Source: CAJCIY01 sp964245825 (GTDB taxonomy: Bacteria; Actinomycetota; Actinomycetes; Mycobacteriales; CAJCIY01). From it: a stretch of 64,000 bases of DNA. The stretch is taken from positions 62,001-126,000 of the forward strand of contig CAXTNT010000002.1 of NCBI GenBank assembly GCA_964245825.1, written 5' to 3'. The notes beneath the pieces are model-generated. The model saw only the letters and a program-made list of their open reading frames with translations. It did not search any database and was not told the DNA's origin. This document shows, piece after piece, positions 24,521 through 32,093 of this stretch (its first letter is position 1; every line of letters starts with the position of its first letter). The translations under genes were made by a program, and so were the position numbers.

Positions 24521-24958
24521 GTGGATCAAGTGCTGAATCCACTCCGCTTCGGGCCGCCGCGCGCCGCCGCGGCCGGGCTGATCCTGCTCGCCGTGCTGTG
24601 TGCGGTCGTCGCACTCGGTGTCGATGCCGCCGGCCGGGTGCTGCTCGGGGTCACTGCGTTCGGTGCGGTCGGCGCCGCGGGCTGGCTGCTGGGCGGTCCG
24701 GTCGTCGCCGCCGACGCCGGGGGCGTCCGCATCAGAGGGGCGCTCCGGGCCCACGTCGTCCCCTGGGCTGAGGTCCGCGCGATCTTGGTCGATGCGCGCC
24801 GCCGTTCCCGCGCGCTGGAGATCGAGACCGCCGAACAGCTGCTCGCCGTCCCCGCCCTGCTGCTCGGCCGGGTCAGCCCGAACCGGGTGGCCGAGCTCCT
24901 GCGGGCCCGGCAGGTGGTTGCGACTGGACAGGCCCCGTCGCCCCCCTCAGCGCACTGA
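24521..24958 (+). CDS. PH-domain (bPH_6-like) membrane protein
   Basis: GTG at 24521 (or GTG 24530); 145 residues. Two membrane helices near the N-terminus (about 15-35 and 37-60, LILLAVLCAVVALGV and LGVTAFGAVGAAGWLLGG) precede a small PH-like domain (about 62-130) containing VRIRGALRAHVVPWAEVRAI. It corresponds to the Rv0010c-type protein that sits beside crgA in actinobacteria; the role is unknown. Its 3' end overlaps the opposite-strand rhomboid gene by 86 nt, an unusually long convergent overlap. Confidence 0.75.
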   Translation: MDQVLNPLRFGPPRAAAAGLILLAVLCAVVALGVDAAGRVLLGVTAFGAVGAAGWLLGGPVVAADAGGVRIRGALRAHVVPWAEVRAILVDARRRSRALEIETAEQLLAVPALLLGRVSPNRVAELLRARQVVATGQAPSPPSAH

Positions 24959-25862
24959 ACGGCCCGTAGCGGTCGCGCAGGACGTGCGTCCGGCCCGCCG
25001 CGAGGCCCACCAGCAACAGCGCGACGACGACGAAGGCCGCGGCCGTGACCTGGGCGGCACGGCCACGCGGTGCGTACGCGATCACCACGCCGAGCAGCCC
25101 ACCGACGACCAGGCCGCCGACGTGGGCGAGGATGCTGATCCCCGGGATGGTGAACGTGATCACCAGGTTCAGGCCGATGGTCCCCAGGATCGGGCCGACG
25201 TCGAGCCGGTCCCGCCGGGCCAGCACCGCGTACGCGCCGAAGAGCCCGAAGATCGCCCCGGACGCCCCGCCCGAGGCCTGCAACGGGTTGGCGAACAGGT
25301 AGCTGGCGACCGACCCGCCGAGACCTGCCGCGAGATACACCCCGAGGTATCGCAGGGTGCCCAGCCGCCGCTCCAGCGTCCCCCCGACCACGTACAGGGC
25401 CAGCATGTTGAAGCCGATATGGATCAGCCCGTAGTGCACGAACATCGAGGTGAGCAGCCGCCAGTACTGCCCCTCGGCGACCCCCGGCAGCACGACGTGG
25501 CCCCCGTACCCGGTCGTCACCGACACCAGCTCGAGGTGGTCGCCGAGTAACCCGGTCGAGCTGCCCAGCAGGCTCGAGCCGTCCAGAACGCAGAGCACGA
25601 AGACCACGACGTTCACGGCGATGAGCCCGAACGTCACCGGCGCGACCTGCCGCAGGCCACCGACGCCGAGGTCCCGCGCGGTCCGCACCGGCGGGCCGGA
25701 GCCCTCCTCGGGGCACTGGAAGCCGACCGAGGCCGGCCGCATGCACTCCGGGCAGATCGGCCGGGCGCAGCGCACGCACTGGACGTACGTCGGTCGGTCC
25801 CGGTGCCGGTAGCACGCTGCCGGCGCCGGGTGCGCCGCGCCCCCCGGCGTCGACTCGGTCAC
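24873..25862 (-). CDS. rhomboid-family intramembrane serine protease with N-terminal zinc finger
   Basis: GTG at 25862; 329 residues. Residues about 14-52 form a B-box-like zinc finger (CYRHRDRPTYVQCVRCARP, then CPECM and C). Six or seven membrane helices follow, with the rhomboid signature: HYGLIHIGFNMLAL, catalytic Ser in GGASGAIFGLFGAY and catalytic His in LAHVGGLVVGGLLG. Rhomboids cut membrane proteins inside the bilayer; the substrate is unknown. It lies 7 nt downstream of ppiA. The C-terminal 28 codons are antisense to the PH-domain gene. Confidence 0.94.
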   Translation of the reverse strand: MTESTPGGAAHPAPAACYRHRDRPTYVQCVRCARPICPECMRPASVGFQCPEEGSGPPVRTARDLGVGGLRQVAPVTFGLIAVNVVVFVLCVLDGSSLLGSSTGLLGDHLELVSVTTGYGGHVVLPGVAEGQYWRLLTSMFVHYGLIHIGFNMLALYVVGGTLERRLGTLRYLGVYLAAGLGGSVASYLFANPLQASGGASGAIFGLFGAYAVLARRDRLDVGPILGTIGLNLVITFTIPGISILAHVGGLVVGGLLGVVIAYAPRGRAAQVTAAAFVVVALLLVGLAAGRTHVLRDRYGPFSALRGATGPVQSQPPAGPAGARPPGSG

Positions 25863-25869
25863 GCCGGCG

Positions 25870-26400
25870 TCAGTCGGTGATGCGTTCGATCGTGACCGAG
25901 GTGACCACGACGTCCTCGAACGGCTTGTCGCGCGGCCCGACCGCCGTCGTCCCGATGGCATCGACGACCTTGCGGCTCTCGGCGTCGGCCACCGCGCCGA
26001 AGATGGTGTGCTTGCGGTTCAGCCAGGGAGTCGGGGCGGTGGTGATGAAGAACTGGCTGCCGTTGGTACCCGGACCGGCGTTGGCCATCGCCAGCAGGTA
26101 CGGCTTGTCGAAGACGAGGTCGGGGTGGAACTCGTCGGCGAACTGGTAGCCAGGGCCGCCGGTGCCGGTACCCAGCGGGTCGCCGCCCTGGATCATGAAG
26201 TTGTCGATCACCCGGTGGAAGATCGTGCCGTCGTAGAGGGGCGCTGTGCTGGCGGCCCCGGTGCGGGGATCGGTCCACTCCCGGCTGCCGTCGGCGAGGC
26301 CGGTGAAGTTGGCCACGGTCTTCGGCGCGTGGTCCGGATAGAGCTCCAGGACTACGTCGCCCCGGTTGGTGTGCAACGTCGCGGTGAGCCGTTCGCTCAT
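25870..26400 (-). CDS. ppiA: cyclophilin-type peptidyl-prolyl cis-trans isomerase
   Basis: ATG at 26400 (MSERLTATLHTNRGDVVLEL); 176 residues with no signal peptide, so cytoplasmic. The cyclophilin core is complete: catalytic Arg in FHRVIDNFMIQGGDP, then NGSQFFITTAPTPWLNRKHT with Gln, Phe, Trp and His of the proline pocket. A small insert (SREWTDPRTGAAST) separates two N-terminal strands, as in actinobacterial PpiA. It assists protein folding. The rhomboid gene follows after 7 nt, so the two are probably one transcript. Confidence 0.95.
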   Translation of the reverse strand: MSERLTATLHTNRGDVVLELYPDHAPKTVANFTGLADGSREWTDPRTGAASTAPLYDGTIFHRVIDNFMIQGGDPLGTGTGGPGYQFADEFHPDLVFDKPYLLAMANAGPGTNGSQFFITTAPTPWLNRKHTIFGAVADAESRKVVDAIGTTAVGPRDKPFEDVVVTSVTIERITD

Positions 26401-26499
26401 GGCCTGCCTTCTGGTCGGTGCTGCCTACGTGGACCCAACCCTCCGATCCTAAGGTCGGGTCCGGGCGGCAGGTGCTGTTGTAGCCCGGCGGGGGGTTGG

Positions 26500-27762
26500 A
26501 TGGTCGCCATGCCCACCGGCCGGTACGTGCGTGTGCGGGCCGAGCGCCGGGTGCGGATCCCGCTCGCGCTGGCGCTGCCAGCCCTGGTGCTGGGGCTGCT
26601 ATCGCTGGTGCTGGCCGGCTGCGGCGGCCACCGGGCCGCGTCCGCGACCCGGCCCTCCCCGACCGGGGACACCGCGGCCGGCCCCCGCGGCGGGCCGGCC
26701 GGGCTGCATCCACCGGCCCAGTTCGCACCGGCGGCGGTGTCGTTCGTCGACGCCGACCTGGGCTTCGCCTTCGGCGCGGCGCCCTGCGTTGCGAACGGTA
26801 CGACGCTGTGCCCGGCCCTGCTGCGGACGGCCGACGCCGGCCGCAGCTGGTCAGCCCTGGTCCCGCCACCACTGCTGGTGCTCGGCGATCCCCAGCACCA
26901 CCCGCTGCTGCAGTTTGCCGACGCGCTCGACGGGTTCGCCACCGACGGCCGGCCCGGCAGCCCCCTCGCGGTGACCCACGACGGCGGCCGGACCTGGGCG
27001 CTGCGGACCCTGCCGCTGGCCACCGCGACCACCACCGTGGGCGCGCTCGCCAGCGACGACGGGCGGGTCGTGCTGGTGGCCGGCGACGCCACCGGTGAGC
27101 GGCTCTACATCAGCCCGGCCAGCCGGGACACGTTCACCGACTCCGGCCTCGCACTGCCCGGTACGCCGGCCACCGTGACCCTTGCGCTGGCCGACGGTTC
27201 GGGCTGGGTCACGGCGTCGGACGCCGGTGCCGCGCCGGTGTACGCCCGTACCGACGACGACGTCGCCTGGCACATCGCCGCCCTGCCGTGCGTCAACGGG
27301 CAGAACGCGGCGATCGCCGCCGCCGACGCGCTGCGGGTGTATGCGCTGTGCGAGGGAGCGGTGCGCGGTGGCGCGGCCCCGCGCACCGCGTACGCCTCGG
27401 GCGACGGCGGCCGCACCTTCGCCTTGGTCGGGCACGTCGGCGGCGAGGGCAGGCTCACGGGGTTCGCGGCGGCCGGCAGCAAGGTGCTCGCGCTGGCGAC
27501 GTCCGCCGCCGCCGACGACCTGCTCCGGAGCCCGGACGCCGGGCACACCGTGGTGCTCACGTACTCGAGCTCGGTGGGTGGGCTCGGGCAGGGCCTGTTC
27601 GACCTGGCCTTCACCGATGCGACGCACGGCTGCGTCGTACTCGGCAGCACCGGTGCGTACGCCCGGCTGCTCGCCGCCGGCGGCAAGGACGTGCCGACCA
27701 CCCGGCTGCTGCTGACCCAGGACGGCGGCGCGCACTGGGCGCAGGCGATCTTCGCGCCCTGA
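26500..27762 (+). CDS. lipoprotein with Asp-box (BNR-like) beta-propeller
   Basis: ATG at 26500 or 26509; about 420 residues. Basic N-region (GRYVRVRAERRVRIP), hydrophobic core and lipobox VLAGC place it on the outer face of the membrane. The rest is a beta-propeller with repeated Asp-box turns: RTADAGRSWSAL, VTHDGGRTWALR, YASGDGGRTFALV, RSPDAGHTVVL and LTQDGGAHWAQA. Such propellers resemble the photosystem assembly factor Ycf48 and sialidase-like folds, but no catalytic residues are apparent. Function unknown. It marks the left edge of an accessory insert relative to the standard gene order. Confidence 0.75.
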   Translation: MVAMPTGRYVRVRAERRVRIPLALALPALVLGLLSLVLAGCGGHRAASATRPSPTGDTAAGPRGGPAGLHPPAQFAPAAVSFVDADLGFAFGAAPCVANGTTLCPALLRTADAGRSWSALVPPPLLVLGDPQHHPLLQFADALDGFATDGRPGSPLAVTHDGGRTWALRTLPLATATTTVGALASDDGRVVLVAGDATGERLYISPASRDTFTDSGLALPGTPATVTLALADGSGWVTASDAGAAPVYARTDDDVAWHIAALPCVNGQNAAIAAADALRVYALCEGAVRGGAAPRTAYASGDGGRTFALVGHVGGEGRLTGFAAAGSKVLALATSAAADDLLRSPDAGHTVVLTYSSSVGGLGQGLFDLAFTDATHGCVVLGSTGAYARLLAAGGKDVPTTRLLLTQDGGAHWAQAIFAP

Positions 27763-27830
27763 GCCTCAGCGGCAGGGATCGTCAGCGGCGTCCGTTGGCG
27801 TACGCCCGGGTCTCCGCCCGTCGGTGGTTG

Positions 27831-28214
27831 TCATCGGGGCACGAGCGTGACCGGACAGCGAAGGCGAGGGGCCGCGGACAGGCGAGCGTCGGCGGTGACC
27901 AGGGTGCAGCCAAGTTCCTCGGCCAGGGCGATGTAGCCGGCGTCGTACGCGGACAGGTTGTCACGCAGTTGCCACATGCGGACGAGCAAGCCGTGGACCG
28001 GGTAGCGGGTGACGGCGAGGCGACGCCAGGTGTCGAGGGCGGCCCAGCCGTGCGTGGGGGTGAGCTGGTGGGTGGCGACCTGGCGGCGCAGCCCGCTGGC
28101 GATCTCGGTGTCGACGAGGTGCGGAGCGTGCAGCTGCTGCGCACCCAGAGCCTGCCGGGTGGGGCCCGCATTGAGCAGACCGGCGATCGCCGCCGAGGCG
28201 TCGACGACGATCAC
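27831..28214 (-). CDS. vapC: VapC-type PIN-domain toxin
   Basis: GTG 28214 overlaps the antitoxin stop (GTGA); 127 residues. PIN ribonuclease fold with the acidic quartet: Asp5 in MIVVDASAAI, Glu in LVDTEIASGLRR (about 37), Asp in SAYDAGYIALAEELG (about 91) and Asp in LVTADARLS (about 109). VapC toxins cut specific RNAs such as initiator tRNA or 23S rRNA; the target here is unknown. Paired with the ribbon-helix-helix antitoxin encoded just upstream. Confidence 0.88.
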   Translation of the reverse strand: MIVVDASAAIAGLLNAGPTRQALGAQQLHAPHLVDTEIASGLRRQVATHQLTPTHGWAALDTWRRLAVTRYPVHGLLVRMWQLRDNLSAYDAGYIALAEELGCTLVTADARLSAAPRLRCPVTLVPR

Positions 28215-28429
28215 CTGTCGCGGTCGTCCTCGATGGCGGCGACGATGGCGGTCGTGTCGATGTCCAGGTCGGGCAGCGCGCCGAGCAGGGCGGCGTTGTC
28301 GGCGCGACGGGAGACGTCGCTGAGCTCACGGACGGCGACCGCTCCGACGGAGGTCGCATCCCGCTCGGCGAGGCGCTCCAGCCGGTGGACGACGTCGTCG
28401 GGCACGTTGCGCAGGTAGAGCGTCCTCAT
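28211..28429 (-). CDS. vapB: VapB/FitA-type antitoxin, ribbon-helix-helix
   Basis: ATG at 28429; 72 residues. N-terminal MRTLYLRNVPDDVVHRLERL is the FitA-like RHH DNA-binding element that reads the operator. The C-terminal half (LGALPDLDIDTTAIVAAIED) would wrap around the toxin. The start at 28429 is chosen because the family begins directly before the TLYLRNVP strand. Stop overlaps the toxin start by 4 nt. It should repress its own operon when bound to the toxin. Confidence 0.85.
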   Translation of the reverse strand: MRTLYLRNVPDDVVHRLERLAERDATSVGAVAVRELSDVSRRADNAALLGALPDLDIDTTAIVAAIEDDRDR

Positions 28430-28598
28430 GTTGCAGGATGCTAGCATTTTGATGGCAAATGAGCGAACGCCTGGCCGCTGCGGGCGGCGTCCTGCCGCGT
28501 ACGCATCGTGGCGAGTCTGTCGCGCTCGAACCGGCTCGGACCTCTGGACACGCGATGCCGACGGGGTTCATCCTCGGCTCCGACCCAGGGAGAGCTCG

Positions 28599-29264
28599 AT
28601 GCGACTCATCATTGTGCCGCTGGCCGTGGTGGCCGCAGTGGCGACCCTCGCGACTCATGCTGGCGCGGCGGGCGTGACGACCGTCGGCGCGGGCTATCTC
28701 AGCGGCGACGGCGTGACGCAGGCGCGGACCTCGTTCACCGTGCCGACCTCGTGCACCGGGAGCGGGACGTCCCAGCTGGGGCTCAGCGGGTCGGACGGCC
28801 TGCGGCTGCACGACTCCCTGCTCGCCGAGGTGGTGGTGCACTGCCACGCCGGGGTCGTCACGGCGACCGCGGTCACCCACGACCCGGAGACCGGCGCCAC
28901 CGACAACGTCCCGCTCCCGGCGGGCACGCCGGTCACTGCGTACCTGTTTCCGCAGCCCAACGTGACGGTCGCGCAACTGGTCTACCCGATCGGCAACGAT
29001 GAGTTGGGCGAGGCCATCACGACCGGGCCGCCGCTGAAGCACCCGCCGCTGCGCGTGCTTGCGGGCAGCATCGCCGGTCGCGACCGGGCGCCCGACATCG
29101 GCGAGGTGTCGTTCACCGGGACGACCTTCGACGACGCGGCGCTCAGCCCGGCAACGGGCACGGCCGTGCAGCAGGTCCGGCGCGGAGTTGTGGTCGCCAC
29201 GGTCAGCCGCGTGCGCGCCCACGACTCGACCTTCCTGGTCCAGAGCGTCAACCCCGCTTCCTGA
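28599..29264 (+). CDS. secreted protein of unknown function, 221 aa
   Basis: ATG at 28599 with AGGGAGAG upstream. A Sec signal peptide (MRLIIVPLAVVAAVATLATH, cleavage after HAGAA) is followed by about 195 residues rich in Thr, Val and Gly, predicted as beta-strands (GYLSGDGVTQARTSFTVP, LRLHDSLLAEVVVHCHA). Two cysteines (PTSCTGSG and VHCHAG) could form one disulphide. The pattern resembles small secreted beta-sandwich proteins, but no named family is recognised. It sits between two toxin genes in an accessory region. Confidence 0.6.
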   Translation: MRLIIVPLAVVAAVATLATHAGAAGVTTVGAGYLSGDGVTQARTSFTVPTSCTGSGTSQLGLSGSDGLRLHDSLLAEVVVHCHAGVVTATAVTHDPETGATDNVPLPAGTPVTAYLFPQPNVTVAQLVYPIGNDELGEAITTGPPLKHPPLRVLAGSIAGRDRAPDIGEVSFTGTTFDDAALSPATGTAVQQVRRGVVVATVSRVRAHDSTFLVQSVNPAS

Positions 29265-29301
29265 GCGGCCAAGGTGGTTCCGTACGACGGCCATTGCTCT
29301 C

Positions 29302-29466
29302 TCAGCTCAGCCAGATCGGCTGCGCTGGTCGCCCACGTTCGAGAATCTGTCTGGCGGCATCGACGAACTCGCCCGGGAAGATCCGAGCGCTGGCCAAGGC
29401 CAACTCCGACAAACGCCACCACCGGAATTCCTGAACCGCTAGTCGCTCGGAACCAGTCAGAGACAC
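29302..29466 (-). pseudogene. C-terminal remnant of a NUDIX hydrolase-like gene
   Basis: The minus-strand frame ending at TGA 29302-29304 reads RLAVQEFRWWRLSELALASA, then IFPGEFVDAARQILERG. It resembles the final part of NUDIX hydrolases, where an EFRWW strand leads to a terminal helix. No NUDIX box or plausible start lies upstream in the same frame, so only a 3' fragment is left. Low certainty because the match is short. Confidence 0.35.
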
Positions 29467-29552
29467 CTGACTGAGCTCTGGCGATCGTGAATGCGGATGA
29501 GGAGCAGGCGCCCGTCGGGATCGGTTACGAGCGCACGTGCGGTTGACCTCAC

Positions 29553-29978
29553 CTACTGGCCGTCGGCGCCGCAGACCGGGGGCGCTGTCAGCGCGCTCAC
29601 GGGGGCCATAGGCACGAGGCCCTCCGCCTTTGCCGCCAGCGCCGCATCGATAGTGACGAGAGCGTCGGCCTGAAGTCTTGTCACGGCCAGGTACTCCGCG
29701 TCGCGCAACGACGGCCAACCCTGCTCGCGGGCGATCTTCCAGGCGGTACGGCGCGACATCCGGTCGCCGAGCAGTCGCATCTTCACTTCCGTCAGGCGCT
29801 CGTGGTGCCGGAGCGCCGCCGACTCCGTGAGAGTCCCGCGCTGCACGGCCTCGTACAGCAGGTCGAGAGCCTCGGATCGGATCGTGTTCGGGGCGACGAG
29901 CTGATGCTCCGGGCTGACCTGGACACCGTCGGCGACGAGCCGCAGGAGGGTCACGGCGTCGAGCACGTACCGGGTCAT
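29553..29978 (-). CDS. solitary PIN-domain protein (VapC-like)
   Basis: ATG at 29978 gives MTRYVLDAVTLLRLVADGVQ; 141 residues. PIN features: first Asp in YVLDAVTL, Glu in IRSEALDLLYEAVQRG, then SLRDAEYLAVTRLQADALVT with two acidic positions. No antitoxin-like frame precedes it; the 130 nt upstream hold no convincing short gene. This matches a group of actinobacterial PIN proteins often found without a partner. It may be a toxin controlled in trans or a housekeeping RNase. Confidence 0.7.
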   Translation of the reverse strand: MTRYVLDAVTLLRLVADGVQVSPEHQLVAPNTIRSEALDLLYEAVQRGTLTESAALRHHERLTEVKMRLLGDRMSRRTAWKIAREQGWPSLRDAEYLAVTRLQADALVTIDAALAAKAEGLVPMAPVSALTAPPVCGADGQ

Positions 29979-30114
29979 CCAGGCACCACCCCAATCGCGG
30001 CCGAAGCGACACACGTGGTCCTTACAGGCTTAGTTCGAAACAACTTCGGGCGTTCGTCAACCTCTCAGAGCCCCTCGCCCACACCAGCATCGACCCGCGC
30101 CCGATGCCGAGGTT

Positions 30115-30507
30115 TCAGCGCGGGGCTGTCACCACGATGCCGTTGGCGCGCGCGGCCTCGGCTAGTCGGTCGTCGTAGGTGACCAGGCTGTCGAGGTCGT
30201 CGCCCAGGTCTAGCGCGGCGGCGAGGTGGAGCGCATCGAGGCTGCGGAGAGTTGTCGGCTCCAGACGGGCGGCTGCCTCGAAGATCGCAGTGGGTAGTTG
30301 CATGAGCGTGATGGAGTCGAGGACGGCGCGGGCCTGCACAGCGCGATGTGGGGCGGCTCGGCGCACCGCGCGGAGCAGCTCGGTGCGCGCTAGGTCGGAG
30401 GCCACTGGCTCGCGGGTCGCCTCGCTGAGCCAGGTGCGTAGCGCCGCAGTTTCCGGCTCGGCGACGACGAGCTTCACGAGCGCTGAGGTGTCGAGGTAAT
30501 GCGCCAC
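30115..30507 (-). CDS. vapC: VapC-type PIN-domain toxin
   Basis: GTG at 30507 (VAHYLDTSALVKLV); 130 residues. Acidic residues of the PIN site: Asp in YLDTSALVKL, Glu in ARTELLRAVRR, Asp in LRSLDALHLAAAL and Asp in LVTYDDRLAEAA. The start is set 1 nt after the stop of the antitoxin, so the pair is translationally coupled. The longer reading from upstream codons would overlap the antitoxin. Presumed ribonuclease held inactive by its Phd/YefM-type partner. Confidence 0.88.
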   Translation of the reverse strand: MAHYLDTSALVKLVVAEPETAALRTWLSEATREPVASDLARTELLRAVRRAAPHRAVQARAVLDSITLMQLPTAIFEAAARLEPTTLRSLDALHLAAALDLGDDLDSLVTYDDRLAEAARANGIVVTAPR

Positions 30508-30508
30508 C

Positions 30509-30772
30509 TCAGTACCGCTCGCCACCTCTCATCGCAGCCAGCTCCGCGCTCAGCTCCGGGCCCGGTTCCGGGGAAGGAACAGCCGCACCGCTCGTTCGGG
30601 GCGGCCGCGCGCGGCCGGACGCAATCAGCTGTTGAAGCCTCGATGCGGGGATCGGTGTCAACTGTGCGACGGGACGCCCCCGATCCGTGATCGTGACGTT
30701 CTCGCCGGCCGACGCGCTGGCGACGACCGCCGACGCGTTCTGCTTCAGCGCGCGAATGCCCACCTCACTCAT
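30509..30772 (-). CDS. vapB: Phd/YefM-family antitoxin
   Basis: ATG at 30772; 87 residues. The N-terminal part is a prevent-host-death domain: MSEVGIRALKQNASAVVASA followed by VTITDRGRPVAQLTPIP, which dimerises and binds DNA. The C-terminal 40 residues (LQQLIASGRARPP, ending ELAAMRGGERY) form the toxin-neutralising tail. One nucleotide separates its stop from the toxin GTG. Confidence 0.87.
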   Translation of the reverse strand: MSEVGIRALKQNASAVVASASAGENVTITDRGRPVAQLTPIPASRLQQLIASGRARPPRTSGAAVPSPEPGPELSAELAAMRGGERY

Positions 30773-30908
30773 GTGCTTCACGGTAGCACATGAGCTTGAG
30801 TTGCAACACGGACTTCGCCTACACCGCCACAGACGACCTAGCCCTTCGCACCACGAGACTGCGCACGCGCCACACCCAACGCGGGCCACATCTGTTCGTG
30901 ACACAAAG

Positions 30909-30981
30909 TGGAGCCGAGGGGACTCGAACCCCTAACCCCCGCCTTGCAAAGGCGGTGCTCTGCCAGTTGAGCTACGGCCCC
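30909..30981 (-). tRNA. alaT: tRNA-Ala (anticodon TGC)
   Basis: A 73-nt minus-strand tRNA: acceptor GGGGCCG/CGGCTCC with a G-U pair, D arm GCTCAACTGGCAGAGC, anticodon loop TTTGCAA with TGC, and T arm with TTCGAGT loop. Discriminator A; CCA not encoded. In related genomes tRNA-Ile and tRNA-Ala lie close together downstream of gyrA; here they are 3.9 kb apart. The upstream DLW-39 gene ends inside its first ten bases. Confidence 0.96.
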
Positions 30982-31109
30982 GGGTGGCTGCCGCGTACGC
31001 GGTCGGCCTCGGCCGTGGCCCGCTGCCACAAGTCGTCGGACGGCCGAGCGGCACGGCGCCGGACGGCGATGGCGGCGCCGAGAGCGCCCAGCAGGACCAG
31101 GATTCGCAC
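30972..31109 (-). CDS. DLW-39 family small protein, 45 aa
   Basis: GTG at 31109 encodes a 45-residue protein: hydrophobic start (VRILVLLGALGAAIAV), basic stretch RRRAARPS, then the diagnostic motif DDLWQRATAEADRV, ending SHPGP. This is the DLW-39 protein, a tiny conserved actinobacterial membrane-anchored protein normally encoded between the DUF3566/gyrA locus and tRNA genes; its function is unknown. Its TAG stop (30972-30974) is formed by bases T8-A9-G10 of the tRNA-Ala gene, so coding sequence and tRNA overlap by 10 nt. Confidence 0.8.
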   Translation of the reverse strand: MRILVLLGALGAAIAVRRRAARPSDDLWQRATAEADRVRGSHPGP

Positions 31110-31163
31110 ACCGCGAGCCTAGCGGCGGGGGCGCGGCACTGCCGTCCACATCGAGCCTGCCAC

Positions 31164-31574
31164 CTACGTGGCCAGGCGCTCGACCGGTTGCCCCGTCACG
31201 CTGGCGATCAGGTCGAAGTCCTTGTCGACGTGCAGCACGGTCAGTCCGGACACCTCGGCCACCGCGGCGACAATCAGGTCGGGGATCGACGGCGCACGGT
31301 GCTGCCCCGCATCAGCCAGTAGCAACTGCACCTGCACGGCCCGGTCTTCGACCGTCGGCGTCAGGTACGCCACCGGCATCGCTCCCACCGGAGCTGCGCG
31401 CAAGGCAAGCCGTGCGTCGGCTCCGGAGCGAGCCGAGAAGCCGACCTCAAGACGCGTGACCGTGCTGATCCGTACGAGCCCCCGCTCGATCCGCCCGGAC
31501 CACTCGTGCGCGTCGGGACTCTTCGCCAGGCGGACCAGCGCGGACTTGTCGATCAGCCAGGCAGCTATCGCCAC
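31164..31574 (-). CDS. vapC: VapC-type PIN-domain toxin
   Basis: GTG at 31574; 136 residues. PIN motifs: Asp in AAWLIDKSALVRLAK, Glu in TVTRLEVGFSAR, Asp in APSIPDLIVAAVAEVSGL and Asp in VLHVDKDFDLIASVTG. The gene overlaps the 3' end of its antitoxin by 10 nt. It resembles the mycobacterial VapC subgroup with a WLIDKSALVR start. Presumed sequence-specific RNase; target unknown. Confidence 0.9.
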   Translation of the reverse strand: MAIAAWLIDKSALVRLAKSPDAHEWSGRIERGLVRISTVTRLEVGFSARSGADARLALRAAPVGAMPVAYLTPTVEDRAVQVQLLLADAGQHRAPSIPDLIVAAVAEVSGLTVLHVDKDFDLIASVTGQPVERLAT

Positions 31575-31786
31575 GCTGCGGCGGTGACGTCCGCGTCGCC
31601 CAGGTCGGCGAACGTCGCTGCGAAGGCGCGCAGGTCAGCGAGGCTCACGGACATCAGACCGGTGGCGGCATCCTGTGCCAGTCGGCGGCGTACGTATTCT
31701 GTCCGCGACAGGCCCATCCTCGCTGCGTTCGCGTCGATCGCGGCCACCACGTCCGCGGGGACGTCGCGGATCAGCAGGTCGCTCAT
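31565..31786 (-). CDS. vapB: VapB-type antitoxin, ribbon-helix-helix
   Basis: ATG at 31786 with GGAGGT about 5 nt upstream; 73 residues. MSDLLIRDVPADVVAAIDAN is the RHH DNA-binding start, followed by LSRTEYVRRRLAQDA. The C-terminal half (SVSLADLRAFAATFADLGD) neutralises the toxin. The start at 31786 fits both the ribosome binding site and the family N-terminus. Confidence 0.9.
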   Translation of the reverse strand: MSDLLIRDVPADVVAAIDANAARMGLSRTEYVRRRLAQDAATGLMSVSLADLRAFAATFADLGDADVTAAAWR

Positions 31787-31856
31787 GCTTACCTCCAGGG
31801 TCTGATAGCCCATGCTATCAGTACGCTGTGGACCGCCGGGTGCGTGTGGTCGAATG

Positions 31857-32093
31857 TCCCGCATGTGGCAGGTCGGCCCGGAGGTGTACGGCGTCGACGG
31901 GGACGCAGCGCAGGTCGTTGCGTGGAGCACGCGGCGCCTCCCCTTCGAGCCGCGGGGTCCGATGCACGCCTACCGGACAGCGCTCCGGACTGCGCTGCGC
32001 CGACTGGTGGCCGTACCCGGTGAAGGCCTTATCGCTACGTACCTCTCGCCCGCGCACTCCACCACCACGACGGTTCGTCCCACGACCAACTGA
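31857..32093 (+). CDS. hypothetical protein, about 78 aa
   Basis: ATG at 31857 or 31863 (MSRMWQVGPEVYGVDGDAAQ). It reads through LPFEPRGPMHAYRTALRTAL to a Thr-rich end. Codon third positions are mostly G or C, as in real genes of this genome. Its TGA overlaps the ATG of the following frame (TGATG), suggesting coupling, or that the two are halves of one gene split by a frameshift. No family recognised. Confidence 0.4.
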   Translation, partial: SRMWQVGPEVYGVDGDAAQVVAWSTRRLPFEPRGPMHAYRTALRTALRRLVAVPGEGLIATYLSPAHSTTTTVRPTTN

